DNA of 64,000 bases, from NCBI GenBank assembly GCA_965227035.1, contig OZ245724.1:3410001-3474000 (forward strand). Direction: 5' to 3'. A model generated the notes under the pieces. It made no database searches and was not told where the DNA came from. It worked only from the letters and a program-made list of their open reading frames with translations. Shown one piece after another: positions 7,961-15,607 of this stretch. The position numbers and the translations under genes were made by a program. Numbering within the stretch: position 1 is the first letter of the stretch; each line of letters starts with the position of its first letter. The DNA is from CBDDFQ01 sp965227035. GTDB lineage: Bacteria; Pseudomonadota; Gammaproteobacteria; Burkholderiales; Burkholderiaceae_C.

Positions 7961-8938
7961 TTATTCGGGCGTGATGTTAGCCAGCTTCACTGCCTGACCC
8001 CACTTCACGGTTTCGGTCTTGATGAAGTTGCCGAACTCTGCAGGTGTGCTGCCAACCGGCTCTGCACCAGCAGCGACCAGGGTTGCGCGTACATCGGGCA
8101 TGGCGAGGATCTTCACGACTTCGTCATGCATTTTGGCGATCACCGATTGCGGCGTCGATGCAGGCGCGACGATGCCGGTCCATCCGGTCACGATGACCGA
8201 CGGATAGCCGGCTTCGACAGTCGTCGGAACATCGGGCACTGCGTCGGAGCGCTTGGCCTGACCGACGACCAGTGCGCGCAGCTTGCCGTTCTTCACTTGT
8301 GGCAACAAAGCAGGCATGGTGCCGAAGATGAAATCGACCTGACCACCAATGAGGTCGGTAATAGCTGGTGCCTCGCCCTTGTACGGCACGTGCAGCATCT
8401 TGGTGCCGGTTGCGTTGGCCAGCAGCTCGGCTGCGAGCTGCGACTGATTACCGATGCCTGCAGATGCGAACTTGATCGCTTCCGGCTTGGCTTTCGCTGC
8501 GGCAATCAGATCGTTCAAGGTTTTGTAGGGCGAGTTCGCGTTGACCACGAGCAGGAAAGCAATCGACGTGGTTTGTGTGACCGGCACGAAATCTTTCAGT
8601 GCGTCGTACGGCACTTTCTTGTACACGTGCTGATTGATGGTGAGCGTGCTGGGCGACGTCATCAGGAAGGTATGACCATCGGTGGCACGCATCGCACCTT
8701 CGCCGGCAATCATGCCGTTCGCGCCGGCACGGTTGTCGACAACAACGCCAGTGCCGAGCGCGGTGGCGAGCTTGTTGCCGATCAGTCGCGCGGCAATGTC
8801 GATACTGCCGCCGGCCGATTGCGACACGATCAGCTTGACCGGTTGGCTGGGCCAGTTGGCACTTTGTGCGAATGCAGTCGGCGCGATGCTGACCAGTGTG
8901 AATGAGGCTGCGACTGCAGCGATCAGATGTTTTTTCAT
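7961..8938 (-). CDS. Bug-family (TctC-like) periplasmic solute-binding protein
   Basis: A 325-residue exported protein starting MKKHLIAAVAASFTLVSIAP with a cleavage site at AFAQ. Typical Bug segments follow: WPSQPVKLIVSQSAGGSIDI, VVDNRAGANGMIAGE, MLHVPYKGEAPAITDLIGGQ and GIVAPASTP. The start codon has GGAA about 6 bases upstream. It is the last gene of a leftward group Bug (11405) - MmgE/PrpD (10349) - Bug (8938), 46 bases after the MmgE/PrpD gene. A carboxylate ligand processed by that enzyme is the natural guess; the sequence does not show which. Confidence 0.93.
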   Translation of the reverse strand: MKKHLIAAVAASFTLVSIAPTAFAQSANWPSQPVKLIVSQSAGGSIDIAARLIGNKLATALGTGVVVDNRAGANGMIAGEGAMRATDGHTFLMTSPSTLTINQHVYKKVPYDALKDFVPVTQTTSIAFLLVVNANSPYKTLNDLIAAAKAKPEAIKFASAGIGNQSQLAAELLANATGTKMLHVPYKGEAPAITDLIGGQVDFIFGTMPALLPQVKNGKLRALVVGQAKRSDAVPDVPTTVEAGYPSVIVTGWTGIVAPASTPQSVIAKMHDEVVKILAMPDVRATLVAAGAEPVGSTPAEFGNFIKTETVKWGQAVKLANITPE

Positions 8939-8984
8939 GAAGGGTTCCGTTCGATGTTTTGGGTGGACGCTGAAGATAGAAAAA

Positions 8985-10349
8985 TCAGGGATTGAAATCG
9001 ACGAGCTTCGAAACGTCGTGGCACGATTCGAGAGTCATCAATGCGTGACGTAGTTGTGCAGCACGTTCCGTGCCCCAAAGCGGCACCGAAAGATCGTTGT
9101 ATTTGCGTTCGAGATCTGCGCTCGAATGTGGCCGCGTCGGCTCGCCGCTGGTGATCTCGCATTCACCGCGAATCACATCGCCGCTCTTCGTGTGAATGTC
9201 CAGCGTCACTCGCTGCTCGGCCGGGTACTCGGCTGTAAATGCTTCGTTCTCGAACACGTTCACGCGCGCTGCGAGCGCCATGACTTTGGGGTCGGCAACC
9301 GCGTTGTCCGAGAACGCGTCGAGTCCGTTGCGACCGCCCACCATGAGCGTCGCCACCGCGAACGGGAGCGAGAACCGCGTGCCGAACCAATCCTTGGGCG
9401 TCTTGTTGTCGAGGTAGGCGGCCAATCGATAAGCATGCACATCGATGCGATCGACTTCTTCCGGAGCGATCGGTTTTGGTACCTTAGCCGCCGCGTCGAA
9501 GTAGGCGTCGATGCAGGAGTGAACATAGCGAGCGGTCGGATAAAGCTTCAGATAGCCCTCGAGCAATAGCCAACGTTCGCCGAGTTTGTCGACTGCTTTT
9601 TCGCCCGAAAAACCATCACCCAAAACCAGACTGAATGTGGTGTTCACACCATCCGACGGACCGCTGAATCCGCTCTCGACAAGACGAACCGCCATCTGCC
9701 CCATGAAGCCGCTGTGACCTGCATACCAGTTGCGAACCGTCGCGCCGTCGAGCATGGTGTGGCGATTCGTCGCGACGCAGGTCGATGCAGCAAGACTCGC
9801 GAGTCCGCGCATTTTGTCGGGATGCATGCCGGTAAGTCGCGCGGTTGCAAGCGCTGCACCCACCACTCCGAAAGTACCGTGCGGATTGATGATGAGTTTG
9901 ATCTTGGTTGCAGCGCCGATACGCGCGACCACTTCGTACGACAGCGCAATGGTCGCGAGCAGTTCGCGCCCCGATAGCCCCAACTCTTGTGCCACCGCGA
10001 ACGATGCCGGAATCACCTGCATGCCGGGATGTCCGTTAGCAAGGAAGTTGCCTTCGTCGTAGTCGAGCCATGCACCTGCAATACCGTTCAGCATCGCGGC
10101 ATCTACTCGGTTGGTGGTGACGCCTTTGCCTATGACCCACGACCGGCCTGGCGACCCGCTTTTGATTTGCTTGTCGGATAACGCGACCAGCTCAGGCGTA
10201 CGCATGCCCCATGCAAGCACGGGAAAGGAGTCGACGAGGATTTCGCGCGTGCGTTGCAGCACTTCTTCGGGAATGTCATCGATGGAGGTTTCACCGACGA
10301 ATCGCGCAAGGCGGTCGAGGTAATCTTTTTTGGGTTCGACTGCTTGCAC
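8985..10349 (-). CDS. MmgE/PrpD family protein
   Basis: A 454-residue protein with a GTG start (10349). The family spans 2-methylcitrate dehydratase (PrpD), cis-aconitate decarboxylase and iminodisuccinate epimerase. Landmarks seen here are LDYDEGNFLANGHPGMQVIP around residues 95-115, NPHGTFGVVGAA near 155-166, the segment DGATVRNWYAGHSGFMGQM, and LYPTARYVHSCIDA. These match the helical domain and active-site cleft of the family. It is about as long as other members and shows no damage. It shares clear similarity along its length with the divergent paralogue at 11494, though the two have diverged well beyond a recent duplication. The flanking Bug genes suggest a dicarboxylate-type substrate; specific activity cannot be assigned. 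Confidence 0.9.
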   Translation of the reverse strand: MQAVEPKKDYLDRLARFVGETSIDDIPEEVLQRTREILVDSFPVLAWGMRTPELVALSDKQIKSGSPGRSWVIGKGVTTNRVDAAMLNGIAGAWLDYDEGNFLANGHPGMQVIPASFAVAQELGLSGRELLATIALSYEVVARIGAATKIKLIINPHGTFGVVGAALATARLTGMHPDKMRGLASLAASTCVATNRHTMLDGATVRNWYAGHSGFMGQMAVRLVESGFSGPSDGVNTTFSLVLGDGFSGEKAVDKLGERWLLLEGYLKLYPTARYVHSCIDAYFDAAAKVPKPIAPEEVDRIDVHAYRLAAYLDNKTPKDWFGTRFSLPFAVATLMVGGRNGLDAFSDNAVADPKVMALAARVNVFENEAFTAEYPAEQRVTLDIHTKSGDVIRGECEITSGEPTRPHSSADLERKYNDLSVPLWGTERAAQLRHALMTLESCHDVSKLVDFNP

Positions 10350-10418
10350 TGTTCTGCTATCCGTACTGCTGTTTGCTGTTTGCCGTTTATTGATGCTGCG
10401 CGCTGGCGGCTATTTGTT

Positions 10419-11405
10419 TTAGTTGGCTTGGATGCCGGCACTCTTCACCAGCTTGCCGAGTCGCGCGACATCGGCCTTGATCAAGGCGCTGAATTCTTCG
10501 GGCGTGCCGCCGACCAGATCGAAACCGAGGCTGGCGAGCTTGGCGCGAACGTTCGGGTTGTTGATCGCTTTCACGAATTCGACGTTGAGTTTTTTAAGCA
10601 CATCGGGCGGGGTTCCTGCCGGTGCCACGATGCCGTTCCATGCTGCGTAGCTGTAGCCGGGCAGGCCCGCCTCTGCAATCGTTGGCCATTCCGGTGCAGC
10701 CGACGAACGCTTCGGAGTGCTCACGCCAAGAACGCGCAGCTTGCCGTCCTTCACGAACCCAATTACGTTGGACATGCCGGAGAACATGACCGGGATCGTG
10801 CCGGCCACCACATCGGTAATGGCAGGACCCATTGCTTTGTAGGGCACGTGGGTCATCTTGATCTGCGCGTTGTCGATCAGGATCTCCATGGCCAGATGCT
10901 GGGCCGACCCGGAACCGGTGGAGGAATAGTCGATGGAGCCAGGCTTTGCCTTGGCGAGCGCGACGAGTTCAGGAATGGATCTTGCTGCGAACTGAGGGTT
11001 AGCAACGAGGACAAGCGGCACGGTCGATGTCAGAGTGACCGGGGCGAAATCCTTGATCGGGTCGTAGGGCAGTTTGGCGTAAAGCGCCGGATTGGCGGCC
11101 ATGATTCCGTCGTTCGGCATGAGCAGCGTGTAGCCGTCGGCAGGAGACTTGGCCACCATTTCGGCAGCGATGATCCCGTTCGCGCCGGTGCGGTTGTCGA
11201 TTACCACGGGCTGGCCGGTCTGCTCGGTGAACTGCGTGGCTACTGCTCGGCCGATGGTGTCGACGGCACTGCCTGCGCCGAATGGAATCACGAGTCGGAC
11301 AGGACGGTCGGGGAAGGTCTGGGCGCCGACCGAAGCGGCGACAGCGAAAGTCGACAGAACGAGCGCGGCGACGCGCGCAAGTGACTTGGGCTGGACTTTT
11401 GCCAT
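10419..11405 (-). CDS. Bug-family (TctC-like) periplasmic solute-binding protein
   Basis: A 328-residue exported protein; the signal peptide runs to VGAQ. Bug-fold segments are FPDRPVRLVIPFGAGSAVDT, VVIDNRTGANGIIAAEMVA, MTHVPYKAMGPAITDVVAGT and GIVAPAGTPPDVL. It is the promoter-proximal gene of the leftward Bug-MmgE/PrpD-Bug operon, with AGGA 8-9 bases before the ATG. It stands back-to-back with the second MmgE/PrpD gene (11494); the 88-base space between holds the AT-rich palindrome listed separately. It is distinct in sequence from the other two Bug proteins of the window, so the three probably bind different ligands. Confidence 0.93.
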   Translation of the reverse strand: MAKVQPKSLARVAALVLSTFAVAASVGAQTFPDRPVRLVIPFGAGSAVDTIGRAVATQFTEQTGQPVVIDNRTGANGIIAAEMVAKSPADGYTLLMPNDGIMAANPALYAKLPYDPIKDFAPVTLTSTVPLVLVANPQFAARSIPELVALAKAKPGSIDYSSTGSGSAQHLAMEILIDNAQIKMTHVPYKAMGPAITDVVAGTIPVMFSGMSNVIGFVKDGKLRVLGVSTPKRSSAAPEWPTIAEAGLPGYSYAAWNGIVAPAGTPPDVLKKLNVEFVKAINNPNVRAKLASLGFDLVGGTPEEFSALIKADVARLGKLVKSAGIQAN

Positions 11406-11468
11406 GGCGTATTCCTGAGGAGATTGGGGATACCCAAAAGTATCGGGAATAAAATATTTTTAGGCAAG

Positions 11469-11493
11469 TGGGAAATATATTTATATTCCCAAG
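11469..11493. promoter_or_regulatory. AT-rich palindrome and -10-like hexamer directly before the MmgE/PrpD gene
   Basis: Bases 11469-11491 have outer arms TGGGAA and TTCCCA around an AT-only core, so they are close to dyad-symmetric. The right half contains TATATT (11482-11487), exactly six bases before the ATG at 11494. This looks like an operator laid over the promoter of the rightward MmgE/PrpD gene, in the divergent space shared with the leftward Bug operon. There is no Shine-Dalgarno sequence before 11494. No regulator gene is adjacent, so the binding protein is unknown. Confidence 0.5.
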
Positions 11494-12891
11494 ATGACTT
11501 TTTCCAACTCGACTGCTGCAGCCATCGCCCCTACCTCGGCCCCCGCATCGTTCATCGATCGGCTCACCGACTTCGCCTGCGGCGCGAAGCTCAGCGATAT
11601 CGACCCGCAATCGCTTCAGCACCTGAAAGTGATCGTCGCGGATACCCTGGCAGCCTTCGCTGCGGGAAATCAGGAGCCCGAAATGAAGGCGCTCCTGGCA
11701 AAACAGAAGCCGCTGGTCTCATCTGGCCACGCAAGCGTCGTCGGCACCGACTGCACACTGAATCCGATAGATGCTGCAGCGCTCAATGCGTCGGCAGGAT
11801 GCTGGCTGGAACTCGACGAAGGCAATCTCACGAGTAACGGACATCCTGGCATTCAGGTGATTCCGACCGCGCTCGCGGTGGCGCAAGAGCTAGGCAAAAG
11901 CGGTGAAGAATTTCTGCTTGCCTGCGCCATCGGATACGAGATCTGCGCGCGCATCGGCAGTGCCTGCGACATGCGAATGTGCATTCATCCGCACGGCACT
12001 TACGGCGTGATCGGAGGCGCGGTGGCAGCGGCAAGATTGCAGGGCGTGAGCCGAAGCGAAATGCGCGAACTCATCAATCTCGCAGGCTCATCGCCGATTG
12101 CTGGAAACCGCCAGAGCATGAAAGACGGCGCCACCCTGCGCAACTGGTACGCCTCGCATAGCGCGATCATGGGTCAGATGTCGGTGCGGTTGGTGCAGAG
12201 CGGATTCACCGGCCCGCACGACGGCATCACGCCGACCTGCGACGAAGTGCTGTTCGACAACTTCAAGCCTGAAGTTGCGGTGCAAGACCTCGGCAAGAAA
12301 TGGATTCTGGGCGATGGCTATATCAAGCTCTACGGCTGCGGTCGGCCGATCCACTCCGCTATCGATGCGGTGCGCGGAGCGCTTGCGCCGCTGGGCGATA
12401 CATCGAACTGGCCAACTGCAGACGAGATCGCGAGCATCGACATTCGCGGCTACAAGTTCCTCGCATTTCTGAATCGACGCGACATTCGAAATGCATTCGC
12501 GACCCGCTTTTCCACGCCCTTCGCAGTTGCCAGCGTCATCGTCAATCGCGGCTGGGGACTGGAATGTTTCGATGACGCGGCAGCAGCCGACAAAACGATC
12601 GACGCGCTGGTCCAAAAAGTCGAGTTGAGCGAAGTGCCTGAATACAGCGATCAGTTTCCAATCAAACAGATTTGCGATCTCACGATCACGCTCAAAAACG
12701 GAACAAAGTTCGTGGGCCGAACCGATGTGATTCGCGGCGAACCGGCGAATCCCGCAGATGCTTCCGACTACCGCGACAAGTTCATGGACATGGCGGTTCG
12801 GGCGTGGCCTGCCGACAAACTCGACGCACTGTTCGATGCCGCTATGAACGTAGACAAACTCGGCAACATGCGGGATCTTCCAACGCGCTGA
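11494..12891 (+). CDS. MmgE/PrpD family protein (second paralogue)
   Basis: A 465-residue protein of the PrpD / cis-aconitate decarboxylase / iminodisuccinate epimerase superfamily. Visible family segments are LELDEGNLTSNGHPGIQVIP near residues 108-127, HPHGTYGVIGGAVAAARLQG, DGATLRNWYASHSAIMGQM and LYGCGRPIHSAID. It is clearly related to the leftward gene at 8985-10349. It is monocistronic as far as can be seen, starting divergently from the Bug operon. The ATG lacks a ribosome-binding site but sits six bases after TATATT, suggesting a leaderless message. The duplicated enzyme may act on a stereoisomer or on the next intermediate of the same pathway; that is inference. Confidence 0.9.
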   Translation: MTFSNSTAAAIAPTSAPASFIDRLTDFACGAKLSDIDPQSLQHLKVIVADTLAAFAAGNQEPEMKALLAKQKPLVSSGHASVVGTDCTLNPIDAAALNASAGCWLELDEGNLTSNGHPGIQVIPTALAVAQELGKSGEEFLLACAIGYEICARIGSACDMRMCIHPHGTYGVIGGAVAAARLQGVSRSEMRELINLAGSSPIAGNRQSMKDGATLRNWYASHSAIMGQMSVRLVQSGFTGPHDGITPTCDEVLFDNFKPEVAVQDLGKKWILGDGYIKLYGCGRPIHSAIDAVRGALAPLGDTSNWPTADEIASIDIRGYKFLAFLNRRDIRNAFATRFSTPFAVASVIVNRGWGLECFDDAAAADKTIDALVQKVELSEVPEYSDQFPIKQICDLTITLKNGTKFVGRTDVIRGEPANPADASDYRDKFMDMAVRAWPADKLDALFDAAMNVDKLGNMRDLPTR

Positions 12892-12986
12892 TCTTTTTGA
12901 GGATGTGAGGCGTTTTTCATACGCGCCATGTCTTCGAATGGTTTTATGCTCCATGGCTTCAAAACCCCTTCGATTCGGGAAGCCCC

Positions 12987-13466
12987 ATGAAACCGCGCTG
13001 GAAACCTAACGTCACCGTAGCGGCCATCATCGAGAAAGACGGCAAGTTTCTTCTCATAGAAGAAGAAACCCCCGAGGGCTTGAAGCTCAACAATCCAGCC
13101 GGACATCTGGACGAAGGCGAATCGCCCGAAGAGGGTTGCACTCGCGAGGCGCTCGAAGAGGCGGCTTGCGACTTCACGCCTACAGCGCTAGTAGGCATTT
13201 ACATGTCCAGATTTCAACGCGAATCGACCCAGCAGGACGTGACCTATCTACGCTTCGCGTTCAGCGGCAAACTCGGCAACATCTACCCCGATCGCAAGCT
13301 CGACGAAGGCATCGTGCGTACCCTCTGGATGACCGCCGACGAGATTCGCGCCAGCGTGCAGCAACATCGCAGCCCCCTGCTGCTTCGCTGCATGGAAGAT
13401 TTCCTTGCTGGCAAAAGCAGCCCGCTCGATCGGGTCTACACAGACCCTAGCGTCTACGGGCCTTGA
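12987..13466 (+). CDS. Nudix hydrolase, NudJ-like
   Basis: A 159-residue cytoplasmic pyrophosphohydrolase. The Nudix box is GHLDEGESPEEG followed by CTREALEEAA, residues 39-60: Gly39, Glu45, Arg53-Glu54 and Glu57-Glu58 are in place, but the usual late Gly of REUxEExGU is Ala60. Length and the start KPNVTVAAIIEKDGKFLLIEE match the NudJ group that acts on HMP-pyrophosphate and nucleoside di- and triphosphates. It lies 21 bases before mnmA on the same strand, an arrangement also common in other betaproteobacteria. The 95 bases before it hold no recognisable gene. Confidence 0.92.
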   Translation: MKPRWKPNVTVAAIIEKDGKFLLIEEETPEGLKLNNPAGHLDEGESPEEGCTREALEEAACDFTPTALVGIYMSRFQRESTQQDVTYLRFAFSGKLGNIYPDRKLDEGIVRTLWMTADEIRASVQQHRSPLLLRCMEDFLAGKSSPLDRVYTDPSVYGP

Positions 13467-13487
13467 TCTTCCCGGGATAATTGCCGC

Positions 13488-14627
13488 ATGAGCAAAGCGG
13501 GCGATGTCGACAAAATAGGTCGCGGCGAGAGAGTCGTCGTCGGGTTGAGCGGAGGCGTGGACTCCGCGGTGACCGCATGGCTGCTGAAGGAGCAGGGCTA
13601 CGACGTCGTCGGCATTTTCATGAAGAACTGGGAAGACGACGACGATTCCGAATATTGCTCATCGAACCAGGACTTCGTCGATGCGGCCAGCGTGGCCGAT
13701 GTCATCGGCATCGAGATCGAGCATGTGAACTTCGCTGCCGAATACAAGGACCGCGTGTTCGCCGAATTCCTGCGTGAATACAGCGCCGGCCGGACCCCCA
13801 ATCCGGACGTGCTGTGCAACGCGGAGATCAAGTTCAAGGCGTTTCTCGATCACGCGATTCGGCTCGGCGCAGAGAAGATCGCGACCGGCCACTACGCGCG
13901 GGTTCGGTTGAACGAATCGACCGGCAAACACGAGTTGCTCAAGGGGCTGGATCCGTCGAAAGACCAGAGCTACTTTTTGCATCGGCTGAACCAGGCTCAG
14001 CTGTCGCGCACGCTTTTTCCAGTCGGCGAATTACACAAGACGCGAGTACGCGAGATCGCGGAAGAGATAGGTCTGCCGAACGCAAAGAAGAAGGACTCGA
14101 CCGGCATCTGCTTCATCGGCGAGCGCCCGTTTCGCGAATTTTTGAATCGCTATATTTCACACGAACCGGGTCCCATCAAGGACGAGCGCGGCCGCACAGT
14201 CGCGCAGCATCAGGGATTGAGCTTCTACACGCTGGGGCAGCGTCAGGGACTGGGAATCGGCGGTCTGAAAGACAAGGGTGCGCAGCGCGGTGGCGGCGAT
14301 CATTCGCCCTGGTTCGTTGCTCGCAAGGAGATGGACACGAACACACTACGCGTGGTGCAAGGTCACGATCATCCCTGGCTGCTATCGCCGTCGCTGGATG
14401 CCGACGACGTGAGTTGGGTGTCGGGCGATGCTCCGGCGCGGAACGGCAGCGCTGAATTGGCGGCGAAGACGCGTTACCGGCAAGCCGACGCGCCATGCGT
14501 TTTCGAGGGTCAACCCAATGGGCACTTCTCGCTCAAGTTCGAAGAGCCGCAATGGGCAGTCACGCCCGGTCAGTCTGCCGTGCTTTATGACGGGGAAGTC
14601 TGTCTGGGTGGCGGTGTGATCGTTTAG
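13488..14627 (+). CDS. mnmA: tRNA-specific 2-thiouridylase MnmA
   Basis: A 379-residue enzyme that thiolates U34 of tRNA-Lys, -Glu and -Gln with sulfur relayed from IscS/TusE. The PP-loop SGGVDS is at residues 21-26. The catalytic cysteine pair is Cys110 in PNPDVLCN and Cys208 in STGICFIGER. SKDQSYFL, just upstream of the second cysteine, is the conserved tRNA-binding stretch. The C-terminal beta-barrel ends QWAVTPGQSAVLYDGEVCLGG. GATAAT stands at 13476-13481, six bases before the ATG, and there is no Shine-Dalgarno, so a leaderless start is possible despite the nearby Nudix gene. Confidence 0.97.
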   Translation: MSKAGDVDKIGRGERVVVGLSGGVDSAVTAWLLKEQGYDVVGIFMKNWEDDDDSEYCSSNQDFVDAASVADVIGIEIEHVNFAAEYKDRVFAEFLREYSAGRTPNPDVLCNAEIKFKAFLDHAIRLGAEKIATGHYARVRLNESTGKHELLKGLDPSKDQSYFLHRLNQAQLSRTLFPVGELHKTRVREIAEEIGLPNAKKKDSTGICFIGERPFREFLNRYISHEPGPIKDERGRTVAQHQGLSFYTLGQRQGLGIGGLKDKGAQRGGGDHSPWFVARKEMDTNTLRVVQGHDHPWLLSPSLDADDVSWVSGDAPARNGSAELAAKTRYRQADAPCVFEGQPNGHFSLKFEEPQWAVTPGQSAVLYDGEVCLGGGVIV

Positions 14628-14637
14628 CGATCACACC
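14613..14637. terminator. Hairpin overlapping the mnmA stop codon
   Basis: A perfect 10-bp stem pairs 14613-14622 (GGTGTGATCG) with 14628-14637 around a 5-base loop that contains most of the TAG stop. No T-run follows, so it may be a weak or factor-assisted terminator, or an mRNA 3'-end stabiliser, between mnmA and the convergent small gene. Confidence 0.5.
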
Positions 14638-14647
14638 ATCGAGACTC

Positions 14648-14818
14648 TTAACGCCAGACGTAGTGACCGCGGACCAGATGTCCGTGTTCACGATGCGCCT
14701 TGATCCATACCTTCTTCTTCACGTGATGCGGATGCGGACGGGGCGGCTCGCGATGCGGTTGCGCCATGGCGGCGCCGGACACGATCAGGGCGGCTAGGAG
14801 AAGTGCTGTTTTTTTCAT
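14648..14818 (-). CDS. Small exported His/Arg/Pro-rich protein
   Basis: A 56-residue protein. MKKTALLLAALIVSGAAMAQ is a clear Sec signal peptide; the mature part is only about 36 residues, rich in His, Arg, Lys and Pro (REPPRPHPHHVKKKVWIKAH), and ends HLVRGHYVWR. Similar small periplasmic proteins with a GHYVWR-like end are common in betaproteobacteria and have no known role; metal binding through histidines is a guess. The frame is open further upstream, but the ATG at 14818 is chosen because the signal peptide begins there. It follows ssb on the same strand, beyond the ssb terminator. Confidence 0.75.
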   Translation of the reverse strand: MKKTALLLAALIVSGAAMAQPHREPPRPHPHHVKKKVWIKAHREHGHLVRGHYVWR

Positions 14819-14945
14819 TTGTATGTGCTTTGAACTCGCCGAAAGTGGCACTTGAAACTTAATCGCTGCAGATGACGGCTGGTGTAGGCGGGCAATCCAT
14901 TTACGTAACATTTACCAGGCATCCATTTGCCAGGCGCCAACCAAT

Positions 14946-14982
14946 AAAAAAGGCTCTGAGCAATCTGCTCAGAGCCTTTTTT
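14946..14982. terminator. Intrinsic terminator of ssb
   Basis: An 11-bp stem pairs 14952-14962 with 14966-14976 around ATC, flanked by six A on the left and six T on the right. It lies 22 bases past the ssb stop codon and is symmetrical enough to work in both directions. Confidence 0.9.
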
Positions 14983-15003
14983 GCCTTCGCTAGAAGCCGA
15001 TTC

Positions 15004-15513
15004 TCAGAACGGAATGTCGTCATCCATATCATCGAAGCCCGACGACGACCGCGCAGGTGCCTGACGGGGCGCCGGCGCTGCTTGAGCAGGTGCCGGAGGA
15101 CGTGCTGCCGGAGCACGGCGTTGAGGAGGAGCGGAATCGCCATGATCGTCGTCGCCACCACCGGGGGCGCCCATGCCTTCACGGCCGCCCAGCAATTGCA
15201 TTTCGGTCGCGATGATGTCGACCGTGTTCTTTTCGACGCCGGACTGGTCGGTGTATTTGCCGTATTTCAGGCGGCCTTCGACGTAGATCGGGCGGCCTTT
15301 TTTGACGTACTCGCCGGCGATTTCAGCCAGGCGGTCGTAGAAGGTGACTCGGTGCCATTGGGTGTCTTCCACCATTTCGCCGGAGGTGCGGTCTTTGCGG
15401 CGTGTGGAGGTGGCAATGCTGATGTTTGCCACGGCCTGGCCAGAGGGCAAATAACGGATTTCCGGATCGCGTCCGCAATTGCCGATAAGAATGACTTTGT
15501 TGACTGATGCCAT
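15004..15513 (-). CDS. ssb: Single-stranded DNA-binding protein
   Basis: A 169-residue SSB. The OB fold starts MASVNKVILIGNCGRDPEIR, with WHRVTFYDRLAEIAGEYVKK and IYVEGRLKYGKY inside. A Gly/Pro/Ala-rich linker follows from about residue 115, and the protein ends DDMDDDIPF, the acidic tip that binds RecQ, exonuclease I, PriA and other partners. It coats single-stranded DNA in replication, repair and recombination. Adjacent MFS and uvrA genes are often near ssb in betaproteobacteria. It has its own terminator. Confidence 0.97.
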   Translation of the reverse strand: MASVNKVILIGNCGRDPEIRYLPSGQAVANISIATSTRRKDRTSGEMVEDTQWHRVTFYDRLAEIAGEYVKKGRPIYVEGRLKYGKYTDQSGVEKNTVDIIATEMQLLGGREGMGAPGGGDDDHGDSAPPQRRAPAARPPAPAQAAPAPRQAPARSSSGFDDMDDDIPF

Positions 15514-15607
15514 GGTGAGCTGCCCGATGAATATTTGTATCTAACGCGCCATTGTGCCGCAGGCTTCCCCCGTCCCGACACCCCACATGCAACAATCCGG
15601 AAATCCC

